A DNA stretch of 64,000 nt from a virus: positions 1 to 64,000 of the IMG/VR virus record IMGVR_UViG_3300050821_005035; one strand, written 5' to 3'. The stretch's first letter is position 1, and each line of letters begins with the position of its first letter. This document shows, piece by piece, positions 56,152 through 61,894 of the stretch. The position numbers and the translations under genes were made by a program. The notes beneath the pieces were generated by a model that was not told where the DNA came from, did no database searches, and saw only the letters and a list, made by a program, of their open reading frames with translations.

Positions 56152-56300
56152 TACGGCCTCCCTGTGACGATGAAGTACCACACGATACTTGCGACCACGA
56201 CCGCCAGCATTATAAATCCGATGTTGCCGTCCAGCCAATCGGCGATTGCGGTGATGCGGCCTTTCAGGACTGCTATCGAAAGTGCTATCAGGTAGCTCAT
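56151..56300 (-). CDS. Small two-helix membrane protein (49 aa)
   Basis: GTGGAGGAAGTG before the ATG. Helix about 3-16, then IADWLDGN, then a membrane helix (IGFIMLAVVVASIVWYFIV). First gene behind GTAC promoter 3. Function unknown. Confidence 0.65.
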   Translation of the reverse strand: MSYLIALSIAVLKGRITAIADWLDGNIGFIMLAVVVASIVWYFIVTGRP

Positions 56301-56319
56301 CACTTCCTCCACTGTCAGA

Positions 56320-56378
56320 AGTGTACCGCGAGTCCGAGTTTATTGCAATAGTACGGAAGTACCGATCTTTGCTAGTAC
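56320..56378 (-). promoter_or_regulatory. GTAC-box promoter 3
   Basis: -10 TACACT (56320-56325), TGG-like extension, 17-bp spacer, -35 TTGCAA (56343-56348), boxes at 56350-56354, 56358-56362 and 56374-56378. The TAG stop of 56378 is part of the last box. Confidence 0.75.
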
Positions 56379-56926
56379 TAAAGCTGGGCCAGCTTCGCGG
56401 CAATGGCGCGGCGCTGGTACTCTTCCGCTGAGAACCGGGGGCGGTCGGTGACCACCGGTTGAACCGCGATGTAGGGGTTGACTGCAGGCATCAGGGAGGC
56501 CGCTGGGACCTCTTTAGATGTCATAGTGACCTGTAGAGCCACCCGCATCCTGGCGCGTGTCTTCGAGCCTTCGATGTTGTCGTACAAAATTCCATCAGTG
56601 TAGGCGAAGGCGTGGGTGGTGCAGCATAGAAAGAAACGGCCAGCGCGAGGAAGACGGTATAGGAAGTGCGAGACAGTGGGGCGCATATGCGAGTTTGTAA
56701 AGATTGATTTGTACTCTGAGACGATACCCTCAGCCTTCAAATCGGCCAGCACCGCGTCGATCATAGGAAGTTTGGTGCCACGGCGCGTCCTGCGGCCTTT
56801 GGCCTTGAGTCTGGAATGGATGTCGGCGTACGGAAGGCCTGTCGCGTTAGCCAGCGCGATGACGCCGCAGTCGTTCGTCTCTCCGGGGATTCTGTCCTTC
56901 GTCGCGCCAGCTGATGTCTTGAACAC
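56378..56926 (-). CDS. Papain-like cysteine protease candidate (182 aa)
   Basis: GTG at 56926 chosen because GGAGG lies 8 bases upstream and upstream ATGs overlap the promoter. NDCGVIALANATGLPYADIHSRL (Cys at the start of a helix) followed by THAFAYTDGILYDN (His, then Asp/Asn) is the C...H...D/N order of C39/papain-like peptidases. A phage early protease or deamidase that modifies a host target is possible. Residue spacing fits but the family is unproven. Confidence 0.6.
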   Translation of the reverse strand: MFKTSAGATKDRIPGETNDCGVIALANATGLPYADIHSRLKAKGRRTRRGTKLPMIDAVLADLKAEGIVSEYKSIFTNSHMRPTVSHFLYRLPRAGRFFLCCTTHAFAYTDGILYDNIEGSKTRARMRVALQVTMTSKEVPAASLMPAVNPYIAVQPVVTDRPRFSAEEYQRRAIAAKLAQL

Positions 56927-56948
56927 TTGGTGTTCCTCCACTGGATAC

Positions 56949-56983
56949 ATGGTCTCATGGAACCGAAATTGGTGCAATAGTAC
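56949..56983 (-). promoter_or_regulatory. GTAC-box promoter 4
   Basis: -10 GACCAT (56949-56954), spacer 17 bp ending in TGA, -35 TTGCAC (56972-56977), box AGTAC (56979-56983). Followed by the leader ATCCAGTGGAGGAACACC, which recurs at the next two promoters. Confidence 0.75.
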
Positions 56984-57012
56984 TAGTAGACAATTCTTTG
57001 GCACCCGGCGTG

Positions 57013-57204
57013 CTAGCGGCCTCGGGCCAGAGTAATCAGTCCCGCGTGGTCGAGAAGCTTGGCGGCAAAGTGTGCGTTGGCGCCCTGGGGGTTCTCGACG
57101 CCGTCTATCTCACCGTTCTCGCATGCGTCTGAGAACCAGCCTAGAATCTTCTCGGCTGATACGACGCGGTTGTCGGGGTATAGGATGTGGAATGTCTCGG
57201 ACAT
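57013..57204 (-). CDS. Hypothetical protein (63 aa)
   Basis: Start at 57204 by TAATG overlap. SETFHILYPDNRVVSAEKI and a helical acidic C-terminus. Not clearly related to a known family. Confidence 0.7.
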   Translation of the reverse strand: MSETFHILYPDNRVVSAEKILGWFSDACENGEIDGVENPQGANAHFAAKLLDHAGLITLARGR

Positions 57205-57434
57205 TACTCGGCCACCCTTTCCGTATCCTGGGACCACTTGCAACCGTGAATCGTTCCGTTTTCGTTAGTGTCAGTGCAGTCGCAGTCTTCTTCTTCGGTG
57301 ATTGAGACCACATCAACGTGGCTGGAGGAGCAGTTCATGCAGCGAACGACTTCGTCGTCCATAATGAACTGGGGATTCGTTTCGCCGTTCAGCGTTCCGT
57401 TACCGCAGTCCTTGCAGATTGCAATGATGTTCAT
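57204..57434 (-). CDS. Zinc-ribbon protein (76 aa)
   Basis: Start at 57434 (MNIIAICKDC) behind GAGGAACACC. CKDC and CMNC pairs (about residues 7-40), then an acidic region with CDC. Probably binds zinc. First gene of GTAC promoter 5. Confidence 0.7.
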   Translation of the reverse strand: MNIIAICKDCGNGTLNGETNPQFIMDDEVVRCMNCSSSHVDVVSITEEEDCDCTDTNENGTIHGCKWSQDTERVAE

Positions 57435-57453
57435 GGTGTTCCTCACTGGATGC

Positions 57454-57512
57454 ATTCTCTCACAACCCTGGAAAGCTTGCAATAGTACTTTAGGTTCAAT
57501 TTTCACTAGTAC
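57454..57512 (-). promoter_or_regulatory. GTAC-box promoter 5
   Basis: -10 GAGAAT (57454-57459), spacer 17 bp ending TGA, -35 TTGCAA (57477-57482), boxes AGTAC 57484-57488 and AGTAC 57508-57512, 24 bases apart. The TAG stop of 57512 adjoins the second box. Confidence 0.75.
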
Positions 57513-57682
57513 TACTTGCGTTCCTCCTCGACCTGCATAATGCAGCAGCCGCCGTAACTGTACCGTGAGACTTGGAAGACCTCTTGGCCGTCGATAGGAC
57601 GGGTGCAGCGTGCGCAGCAGAGGGTCAGGGCGCCTTTGACGCGTTGGACGGTCTCGTGTGTGACCTTAGTTATAGGCTTCAT
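57512..57682 (-). CDS. Zinc-ribbon protein (56 aa)
   Basis: ATGA-coupled start. LCCARCTRP and GGCCIM hold two Cys pairs. Ends EEERK directly in the GTAC box. Function unknown. Confidence 0.65.
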   Translation of the reverse strand: MKPITKVTHETVQRVKGALTLCCARCTRPIDGQEVFQVSRYSYGGCCIMQVEEERK

Positions 57683-57903
57683 AGTCCCAGCCCGGCATTT
57701 AAAATTACGATCTCGGAGTCTGATAACACGCGCGTTGGCGGTATTCTGTCGGTTAACTTTCTTATTGCTCTCCTGGTGCGCTTGTCTTGGAATGACATTC
57801 GTGTTTCGCCTTTCAGCTGGTCATTCTCAGGCATACGGGAGAATGCCGCGCGAATCAAGTTAATCTCTGCCTGGGATAATTCTACGATGAATGCTGGGTT
57901 CAT
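57679..57903 (-). CDS. Hypothetical protein (74 aa)
   Basis: Begins MNPAFIVELSQAEINLIRAAF, helical, basic middle (DKRTRRAIRKLTDR), hydrophobic end. No family recognised. Confidence 0.7.
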   Translation of the reverse strand: MNPAFIVELSQAEINLIRAAFSRMPENDQLKGETRMSFQDKRTRRAIRKLTDRIPPTRVLSDSEIVILNAGLGL

Positions 57904-58109
57904 CCGGTCACCGCCGACAGTTCGATATTGTACACCTTGCTGCCGTCGGTCAAGGTTTCCTCGACCAGTTTCAGCTTGACGCTGTCGGAGTTAATGGTAA
58001 CGTACGTGGTGTCATCATACATCGAAGGACATCCGAGTAAGTCTTCCAGTGCCTCGATAAGTTCCTTAGCCGTTGTTGCTCGTGCGGTGTCGATCAGCTT
58101 TTTGCTCAT
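57900..58109 (-). CDS. Hypothetical protein (69 aa)
   Basis: Start at 58109 (MSKKLIDTAR) by ATGA overlap. Helix (TAKELIEALEDLLG), then beta strands (TYVTINSDSVKLKLVEE). No family recognised. Confidence 0.7.
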   Translation of the reverse strand: MSKKLIDTARATTAKELIEALEDLLGCPSMYDDTTYVTINSDSVKLKLVEETLTDGSKVYNIELSAVTG

Positions 58110-58186
58110 CCTCGTATTCCTTTCCACAAATAGAACAGAACGATTTTGATTGCGAAGAGAACCACGATGCGCTTATCCGTTGACAT
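58106..58186 (-). CDS. Membrane microprotein (26 aa)
   Basis: MSTDKRIVVLFAIKIVLFYLW is one membrane helix with a basic end. Overlaps the upstream stop by 14 bases and the next start by 4. One of several such microproteins in this phage. Confidence 0.5.
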   Translation of the reverse strand: MSTDKRIVVLFAIKIVLFYLWKGIRG

Positions 58187-58457
58187 AAGCCACCACTTCC
58201 CACCGGCCAGACTCCATACGGTAAAAGGATGCGGTCAGCCAGAGGCCTTCTCCGATTTCTTCGTGAATTCCTTCATCCGCCCACGTGCCTAAGGAAGAGA
58301 CAACGTCAAAGTCGTGCAGGCCGAGGATAGAGTTAATCTGGTAGAGAGGAACGCCGTCGTGGTAGGTGAGGCCGAGCTTGTGCAGGTCGGCGTTAACGGC
58401 CTGTTTACGTGCCCTCAGGCTTGGAATTTTTGCTTTGCAGTTGGTGCAGAGTGTCAT
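58173..58457 (-). CDS. Hypothetical protein with N-terminal Cys pair (94 aa)
   Basis: Begins MTLCTNCKAKIPSL, a zinc-type pair with no second pair visible. Then helical and beta segments (GLWLTASFYRMESGRWEVVAYV). No family recognised. Confidence 0.7.
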   Translation of the reverse strand: MTLCTNCKAKIPSLRARKQAVNADLHKLGLTYHDGVPLYQINSILGLHDFDVVSSLGTWADEGIHEEIGEGLWLTASFYRMESGRWEVVAYVNG

Positions 58458-58459
58458 GG

Positions 58460-58678
58460 TCAGTTGCCTCCGTCGTAAGGCTTGACTACGCCGAAAAATA
58501 CCATCGCGTCGAAGGTGTGGGTCATCACATTGACCTTAAGGTCCTGGACGGCTATGTCCAGCTGGCGGTTCATCTCGTGGATAGCAGCGGGGTGCGCGAG
58601 GGTGCGGATGTCCTTCGCTAACAGCTGCGCGAATAATGAGACGCGAACGACTGAACTAACTGCGTTGTTGTTTTCCAT
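58460..58678 (-). CDS. Hypothetical helical protein (72 aa)
   Basis: First gene behind GTAC promoter 6. SVVRVSLFAQLLAKDIRTLAHP and IAVQDLKVNVMTHTF. No family recognised. Confidence 0.7.
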   Translation of the reverse strand: MENNNAVSSVVRVSLFAQLLAKDIRTLAHPAAIHEMNRQLDIAVQDLKVNVMTHTFDAMVFFGVVKPYDGGN

Positions 58679-58684
58679 GTTCGT

Positions 58685-58743
58685 ATTCTCTCACCGATCC
58701 CGATTTGTGTCAATGGTACTCGTGTAGTACTTTTGATCGGTAC
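58685..58743 (-). promoter_or_regulatory. GTAC-box promoter 6
   Basis: -10 GAGAAT (58685-58690), spacer 17 bp ending TGA, -35 TTGACA (58708-58713), boxes GGTAC 58715-58719, AGTAC 58726-58730 and GGTAC 58739-58743. The TAG stop of 58743 is in the last box. Confidence 0.78.
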
Positions 58744-58997
58744 TAATCGACCCAGGTCCCGCAGCAACCTATCTTAGCATCATCGGCCATCGCGCCTAAC
58801 ATCCGGTCGCCCTCCTCGTTGTCGCTGATGCACATAGGCTGAATGTCGACCAGGTCGCCGAGGGTGCCGTTGTCGTTGACTTCGAATTCAAACGTGATGG
58901 GCACAAACTCATCGAGGCCATTGCAAGGCCACGACTGCGCGAACGTTGCGACCTCCGCTGCAGAGTAGCGAACTTTTTGAAAGCCTCGTGCGCTCAT
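58743..58997 (-). CDS. Hypothetical acidic protein (84 aa)
   Basis: Beta-rich with acidic segments (FEFEVNDNGTLGDLVDI) and C-terminal GCCGTW. The stop is TAG inside the GTAC box. No family recognised. Confidence 0.7.
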   Translation of the reverse strand: MSARGFQKVRYSAAEVATFAQSWPCNGLDEFVPITFEFEVNDNGTLGDLVDIQPMCISDNEEGDRMLGAMADDAKIGCCGTWVD

Positions 58998-59206
58998 GAC
59001 TTCCTCTCTTTCATTGCTCTGGCAATCTGGCCCTCGTCTGGTCTATTGCTCACTTCCAATCGTAGTACGGTGGTGACCTGTTTGCCGTCGGCCCAGGTCT
59101 CTTCGAACTCCCGGCAGGTGCGGCCTGACGCTGCAGCTGAGACAACGAACGCGTTGCGTTGGTCTTGTCCGGCTGGTGTGTTGGGGAAGGTGAAAGTGTC
59201 GGTCAT
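58994..59206 (-). CDS. Hypothetical protein (70 aa)
   Basis: Begins MTDTFTFPNTPAGQDQR, one Cys, and a basic end. 4-base overlaps on both sides. No family recognised. Confidence 0.7.
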   Translation of the reverse strand: MTDTFTFPNTPAGQDQRNAFVVSAAASGRTCREFEETWADGKQVTTVLRLEVSNRPDEGQIARAMKERKS

Positions 59207-59589
59207 GCTGCCTCCGTCGGGGAAATAGGTGCAACCAGTTTCATTCTCGCGATTGCCGCGTCTGTCTCGGGTGTTGCGTAGCAGCCGCCGATTGAGAAAA
59301 AGTTGGACGGCGATGTGTGGTCAAGCTTGTAGAACGTGTAGGTGCCGCCGAAACGTGTCCGGAATCTAATGTGGTGAACGTCCTTCGGGTCCAATGCCTC
59401 TATCATCGCAACCTGTGTTGCAATCGTTGCGCAGCGCGCACAGTCGATCTCTAGTCCTATAATAGTGGTGTCGGGGAACAGGTTGTAGTTTCCAGAGTAC
59501 TCCTCGTGCCCACAAGACAGATGCGCAACATACACGGTACCGAATCCGCTTGATGTTGGGTGATTGGAGAAGCTGAGAATTTTGCTCAC
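59203..59589 (-). CDS. Hypothetical protein (128 aa)
   Basis: GTG at 59589 (behind GAGGAACAAC) is preferred because longer frames overlap GTAC promoter 7. SCGHEEY and CARCAT suggest a zinc site. VYVAHLSCGH is beta-rich. No family recognised. Confidence 0.7.
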   Translation of the reverse strand: MSKILSFSNHPTSSGFGTVYVAHLSCGHEEYSGNYNLFPDTTIIGLEIDCARCATIATQVAMIEALDPKDVHHIRFRTRFGGTYTFYKLDHTSPSNFFSIGGCYATPETDAAIARMKLVAPISPTEAA

Positions 59590-59608
59590 GTTGTTCCTCA
59601 CTGGTTGC

Positions 59609-59643
59609 ATCGTCTCACGCATCCGGATTTCACGCAATAGTAC
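59609..59643 (-). promoter_or_regulatory. GTAC-box promoter 7
   Basis: -10 GACGAT (59609-59614), spacer 17 bp ending TGA, -35 TTGCGT (59632-59637), box AGTAC (59639-59643). The TAG stop of 59643 is part of the box. The leader (CAACCAGTGAGGAACAAC) resembles those at promoters 4 and 5. Confidence 0.75.
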
Positions 59644-59807
59644 TACTGGCTAATTCTTTGGCCCTCGGATTGCTTGGCATCTTTGGACTCGAACCACTCG
59701 GACACGATGAGTCTGACCAGGTGCGCGACCGAGACCTGGTTGCGGTCGGCTGTGCGCTTGAGTCGGTCGAGCAGTTCAGGCGGCATGTGGAGGAGGAATG
59801 GCTTCAT
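59643..59807 (-). CDS. Ribbon-helix-helix (Arc/CopG-like) protein (54 aa)
   Basis: FLLHMPPELLDRLKRTADRNQVSVAHLVRLIVSEWFES reads as one beta strand followed by two helices, the standard RHH layout. It would bind DNA as a dimer or tetramer. Sits next to the control region at 60281-60540 and is a candidate regulator of the GTAC boxes or of the ACCTATATAGGT operators. Start overlaps the upstream stop. Confidence 0.75.
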   Translation of the reverse strand: MKPFLLHMPPELLDRLKRTADRNQVSVAHLVRLIVSEWFESKDAKQSEGQRISQ

Positions 59808-60280
59808 TGGAATATGTCCGGCCTCAGGAGCATGTAACGATAGAAGTGGTCGAGTCCTCGCTCTTTCAGAATCCTGTATGGCGGGATGATACCGAATTCT
59901 AGAATCAACTCTTGAGCAGTCGCGATGTGCATTTTTCTCTCTTCGTCCTTGCGCTGCAATCTTGTCTTAGAACCATTTGTGTCGCTACCACACAGCGCAC
60001 ATCGTCTGTTGTATACAGGATGATGCTCATGAATAAGTCTGTCCTCTTCGTTCCTTGCCTCTTCCACGGTCTCGAAGAAGTCGACCGAAACCTGGTCGCA
60101 TTCTGTAAAGGCCTTAGATCGAAGTCCTTCCTTCTTGAGTTTGCCTCTAAGCACTCGGGAATACCCTATAGACGAAGAACCAACGTATGTCGGCTTGCCT
60201 GCCTTGCTGACCACATAAGTGCAGGGAGACCAAAACATGCGTAACGACTCTTTGTCTATTATGGTGTTGCCAGTTCTCAT
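59804..60280 (-). CDS. GIY-YIG nuclease-like protein (158 aa)
   Basis: TYVVSKAGKPTYVGSSSIGYSRVLRG (the GIY and YIG strands are TYV...YVG), then FFETVEEARNEEDRLIHEHHPVYNRR with the catalytic Glu and Asn. CALCG and a C-terminal helical part (ELILEFGIIPPYRILKE) follow. Homing or repair-type endonuclease. ATG at 60280 is 8 bases from the -10 box of the operator-bearing promoter, so the mRNA may be leaderless. Confidence 0.8.
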   Translation of the reverse strand: MRTGNTIIDKESLRMFWSPCTYVVSKAGKPTYVGSSSIGYSRVLRGKLKKEGLRSKAFTECDQVSVDFFETVEEARNEEDRLIHEHHPVYNRRCALCGSDTNGSKTRLQRKDEERKMHIATAQELILEFGIIPPYRILKERGLDHFYRYMLLRPDIFQ

Positions 60281-60287
60281 GTCGGGA

Positions 60288-60316
60288 AGCATAGCAAACC
60301 TATATAGGTTTGTCAA
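60288..60316 (-). promoter_or_regulatory. Leftward promoter with operator O1 in the spacer
   Basis: -10 TATGCT (60288-60293), 17-bp spacer, -35 TTGACA (60311-60316). The spacer holds the perfect 16-bp palindrome AAACCTATATAGGTTT (60296-60311). A repressor bound there would block transcription of the GIY-YIG gene and everything behind it. Confidence 0.78.
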
Positions 60317-60442
60317 CGCCAAACTCGCAGAATTGTGTCCAATATGATACCCCATTTTATGACACCTTGTTGGGGCAGGAAAGTAGAGGACAGTGCCAAA
60401 CACGGTGTCATGAAAGTGGCGGTCTGGGACACGAGCTCGCTG

Positions 60443-60475
60443 AAACCTATATAGGTCTCGTGGAAGTCAGGTCAA
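60443..60475 (-). promoter_or_regulatory. Leftward promoter with operator O2 over the -10
   Basis: TTGACC (60470-60475), 16-bp spacer, -10 TATATA (60448-60453) inside a second copy of the palindrome (60443-60458, ACCTATATAGGT at 60445-60456). Confidence 0.6.
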
Positions 60476-60502
60476 TAGTAACTAATTGAACACAAAAAAT
60501 GG

Positions 60503-60536
60503 TTCACATAAGGATATTCAAGACCTATATAGGTTT
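60503..60536 (+). promoter_or_regulatory. Rightward promoter with operator O3 over the -10
   Basis: TTCACA (60503-60508), 17-bp spacer, TATATA (60526-60531) inside the third palindrome (60521-60536). Divergent from O1/O2. No clear rightward gene follows before 61570, so it may make an RNA or start the origin transcript. Confidence 0.6.
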
Positions 60537-60539
60537 GAA

Positions 60540-61440
60540 ACTTCGCGCGTCAGGCCCGGACGCCTTTTCCGTATGACACAATCCAATCGCGCGCTGGTAA
60601 GTCCTTCCGCGTTGATATGTTACGAGCGGATTTTTCCAAAACACGGTGTCATACAGGTCAAATGACACAATCCTGTGACGCGCTCGACCTCCGAATGTCC
60701 GAAAAACTCCCCATTCTTCGAACATAGACACAAAGTGTCAACTCGATCACGTCAGAGCGGCGCCCAAGGTCAAATCATTGCAGTGACCCCAACCGCGATA
60801 CTTTTGACAGCTTGCGGGTGACCTTACCCAGTGACGAATCACTCCGATTCAACCCAACAGAAACACTCGGCACCACGCGCAACCTGCTTAATCTTAAAGA
60901 CTTACAAGATGTGACAACACATGGGCAGCGAGCCGCGATTGTCAGCAAATTCTTAGAGAGCGATTTTCTCGCCGCAACTCCAGCATTTTCAACGATTTCC
61001 CACTTCGGCAACGATCTTGCTCCCCCAGCAAGCCAAGGGCCAAAGCTTAAACCACTGATTCGACGGCATTTAGCCTCGATCTGGCAGTTTGTCATTTAAT
61101 AGTGCATTAATCGCCAACCCTCCTTGCAAGGGTTCGGGCAACGATCTAGGTCTGGGCAGCTGGCCCGAGCATAGAGCGCCGACTTCCTTGGCGCTGTTGA
61201 TATCAAACGACTTACGAAATATTTTCGAGTATGGCCTCGATCTTGCTCCCCCAGCAATTGCATGGCCGGGGGCACTGGCATGCCGCAGTCGCCCCTAGGC
61301 GGCCTCGACCGTCCGCCCACGTATTCGTGGCAAGTGCTCATGTACCCAGGGGATGTCACACCCCCAGGATAAGTACCGCCTTATCTATAGGTTACCCCCG
61401 CCACCCTGCCAGGGGGCGGTCACCAGACCCACCCCGCCTT
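60540..61440. other. Noncoding-looking region with a duplicated 20-mer
   Basis: No frame has a good ribosome site, family match or operon context. Overlapping open frames on both strands (for example plus 60812-61099 and minus 60775-61095) are probably chance. The same 20-mer occurs at 61012-61031 and 61238-61257, and GCAACGATCT recurs near 61137. A strong GC hairpin with one bulge (CCGCC/GGCGG with CCCT/AGGG) lies at about 61403-61423. The region could be an origin, a pseudogene or a packaging or regulatory region. Confidence 0.5.
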
Positions 61441-61445
61441 TTCTC

Positions 61446-61474
61446 TTGACATAGGCCGGGATGTGTGGTATAGT
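61446..61474 (+). promoter_or_regulatory. Strong rightward promoter
   Basis: TTGACA (61446-61451), 17-bp spacer ending in TGG, -10 TATAGT (61469-61474). Transcribes the plus-strand operon starting at 61570, with a leader of about 90 nt. Confidence 0.85.
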
Positions 61475-61499
61475 GTTTTCAGTATTCAGAAGTTAGGAA

Positions 61500-61548
61500 C
61501 GTCCGGCCTGATCTCCGGACGCGCGGTGGGGTGCTCATATCACCCCAC
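61500..61548 (+). promoter_or_regulatory. Two stable hairpins in the leader
   Basis: CGTCCGG/CCGGACG (61500-61521, 8-nt loop) followed by GTGGGGTG/CACCCCAC (61526-61548, 7-nt loop), then a short gap and the AGGAGG ribosome site (61562-61567). They may protect the mRNA 5' region, act as an attenuator or be a protein or RNA-binding site. Confidence 0.65.
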
Positions 61549-61569
61549 TGCCCCTTATATGAGGAGGCT

Positions 61570-61854
61570 GTGATTAGCAACAATTATGTGGAACCCACAA
61601 ACCCGTTCGATGTTATTCTACCTGGCGACCCTGGTTATGTGGAACCCACAAAGTCTAACTATGTGGAACCCACAAAGTCTAACTATGTGGAACCCACAAG
61701 CGACCGGCACAGCACCAAAGGATTCACGGTTCGTGTGGAACCCACAACGAGAGAGCAGATACGAAGGCTCTCCGAGAGAACAGGTTTTTCGACAAACGAC
61801 ATAATCAAGGCATGCATCAAGCGGGCTATGCCTTACCTGGAAGATAAGTTTTAA
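61570..61854 (+). CDS. Ribbon-helix-helix regulator with repeated YVEPT motif (94 aa)
   Basis: C-terminal GFTVRVEPTTREQIRRLSE and TGFSTNDIIKACIKRAMPYL form the RHH fold (strand, two helices), as in Arc/CopG/ParG DNA-binding proteins. The N-terminal half has four YVEPT copies (NNYVEPT, PGYVEPT, SNYVEPT twice). The same pentapeptide in the RHH strand (RVEPT) makes a fifth. Each is encoded by TGTGGAACCCACA. The start is uncertain: GTG at 61570 is only 2 bases from GGAGG, while ATT at 61573 has a normal 5-base spacing. A transcription or partition regulator; autoregulation suspected. Confidence 0.8.
   Translation: MISNNYVEPTNPFDVILPGDPGYVEPTKSNYVEPTKSNYVEPTSDRHSTKGFTVRVEPTTREQIRRLSERTGFSTNDIIKACIKRAMPYLEDKF
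61587..61746. repeat. Five copies of the palindrome TGTGGAACCCACA inside the gene
   Basis: TGTGG-AAC-CCACA at 61587-61599, 61638-61650, 61662-61674, 61686-61698 and 61734-61746. Start-to-start spacing is 51, 24, 24 and 48 bases. All five copies are identical over 13 bp although only 5 codons of them are constrained by the protein. This suggests selection on DNA, such as operator or partition-site function. Confidence 0.8.
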
Positions 61855-61894
61855 ACACAATCCCCCTAGAAAGTAGGGGATAAGGAAGCACCCA

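Larger units (their letters stand above)
60359..60740. repeat. TGACAC / GTGTCA repeats (iterons or operators)
   Basis: At least six copies: ATGACACC at 60359, AACACGGTGTCAT ending at 60411 and again at about 60640-60651, ATGACACAATCC at 60573 and 60662, and GACAC-AAA-GTGTC at about 60727-60739. The half-site TGACAC recurs in both orientations. Candidate replication-initiator iterons or a second repressor site set. Confidence 0.6.

Noticed and set aside
60281-60403. N-terminal extension of the GIY-YIG gene from a GTG at 60403
   Set aside because: The extension would translate through the -10, spacer and -35 of the promoter at 60288-60316, which holds a perfect operator palindrome. Start at 60280 fits better.
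60775-61099. Two opposed open frames of about 100 codons in the control region
   Set aside because: No ribosome site, no family resemblance and mutually overlapping on opposite strands. Treated as noncoding with low certainty.
61587-61746. CRISPR-like array from the five short repeats
   Set aside because: Units are 13 bp, in frame in a protein gene and 24-51 bp apart with coding spacers. Better explained as operator-type palindromes.
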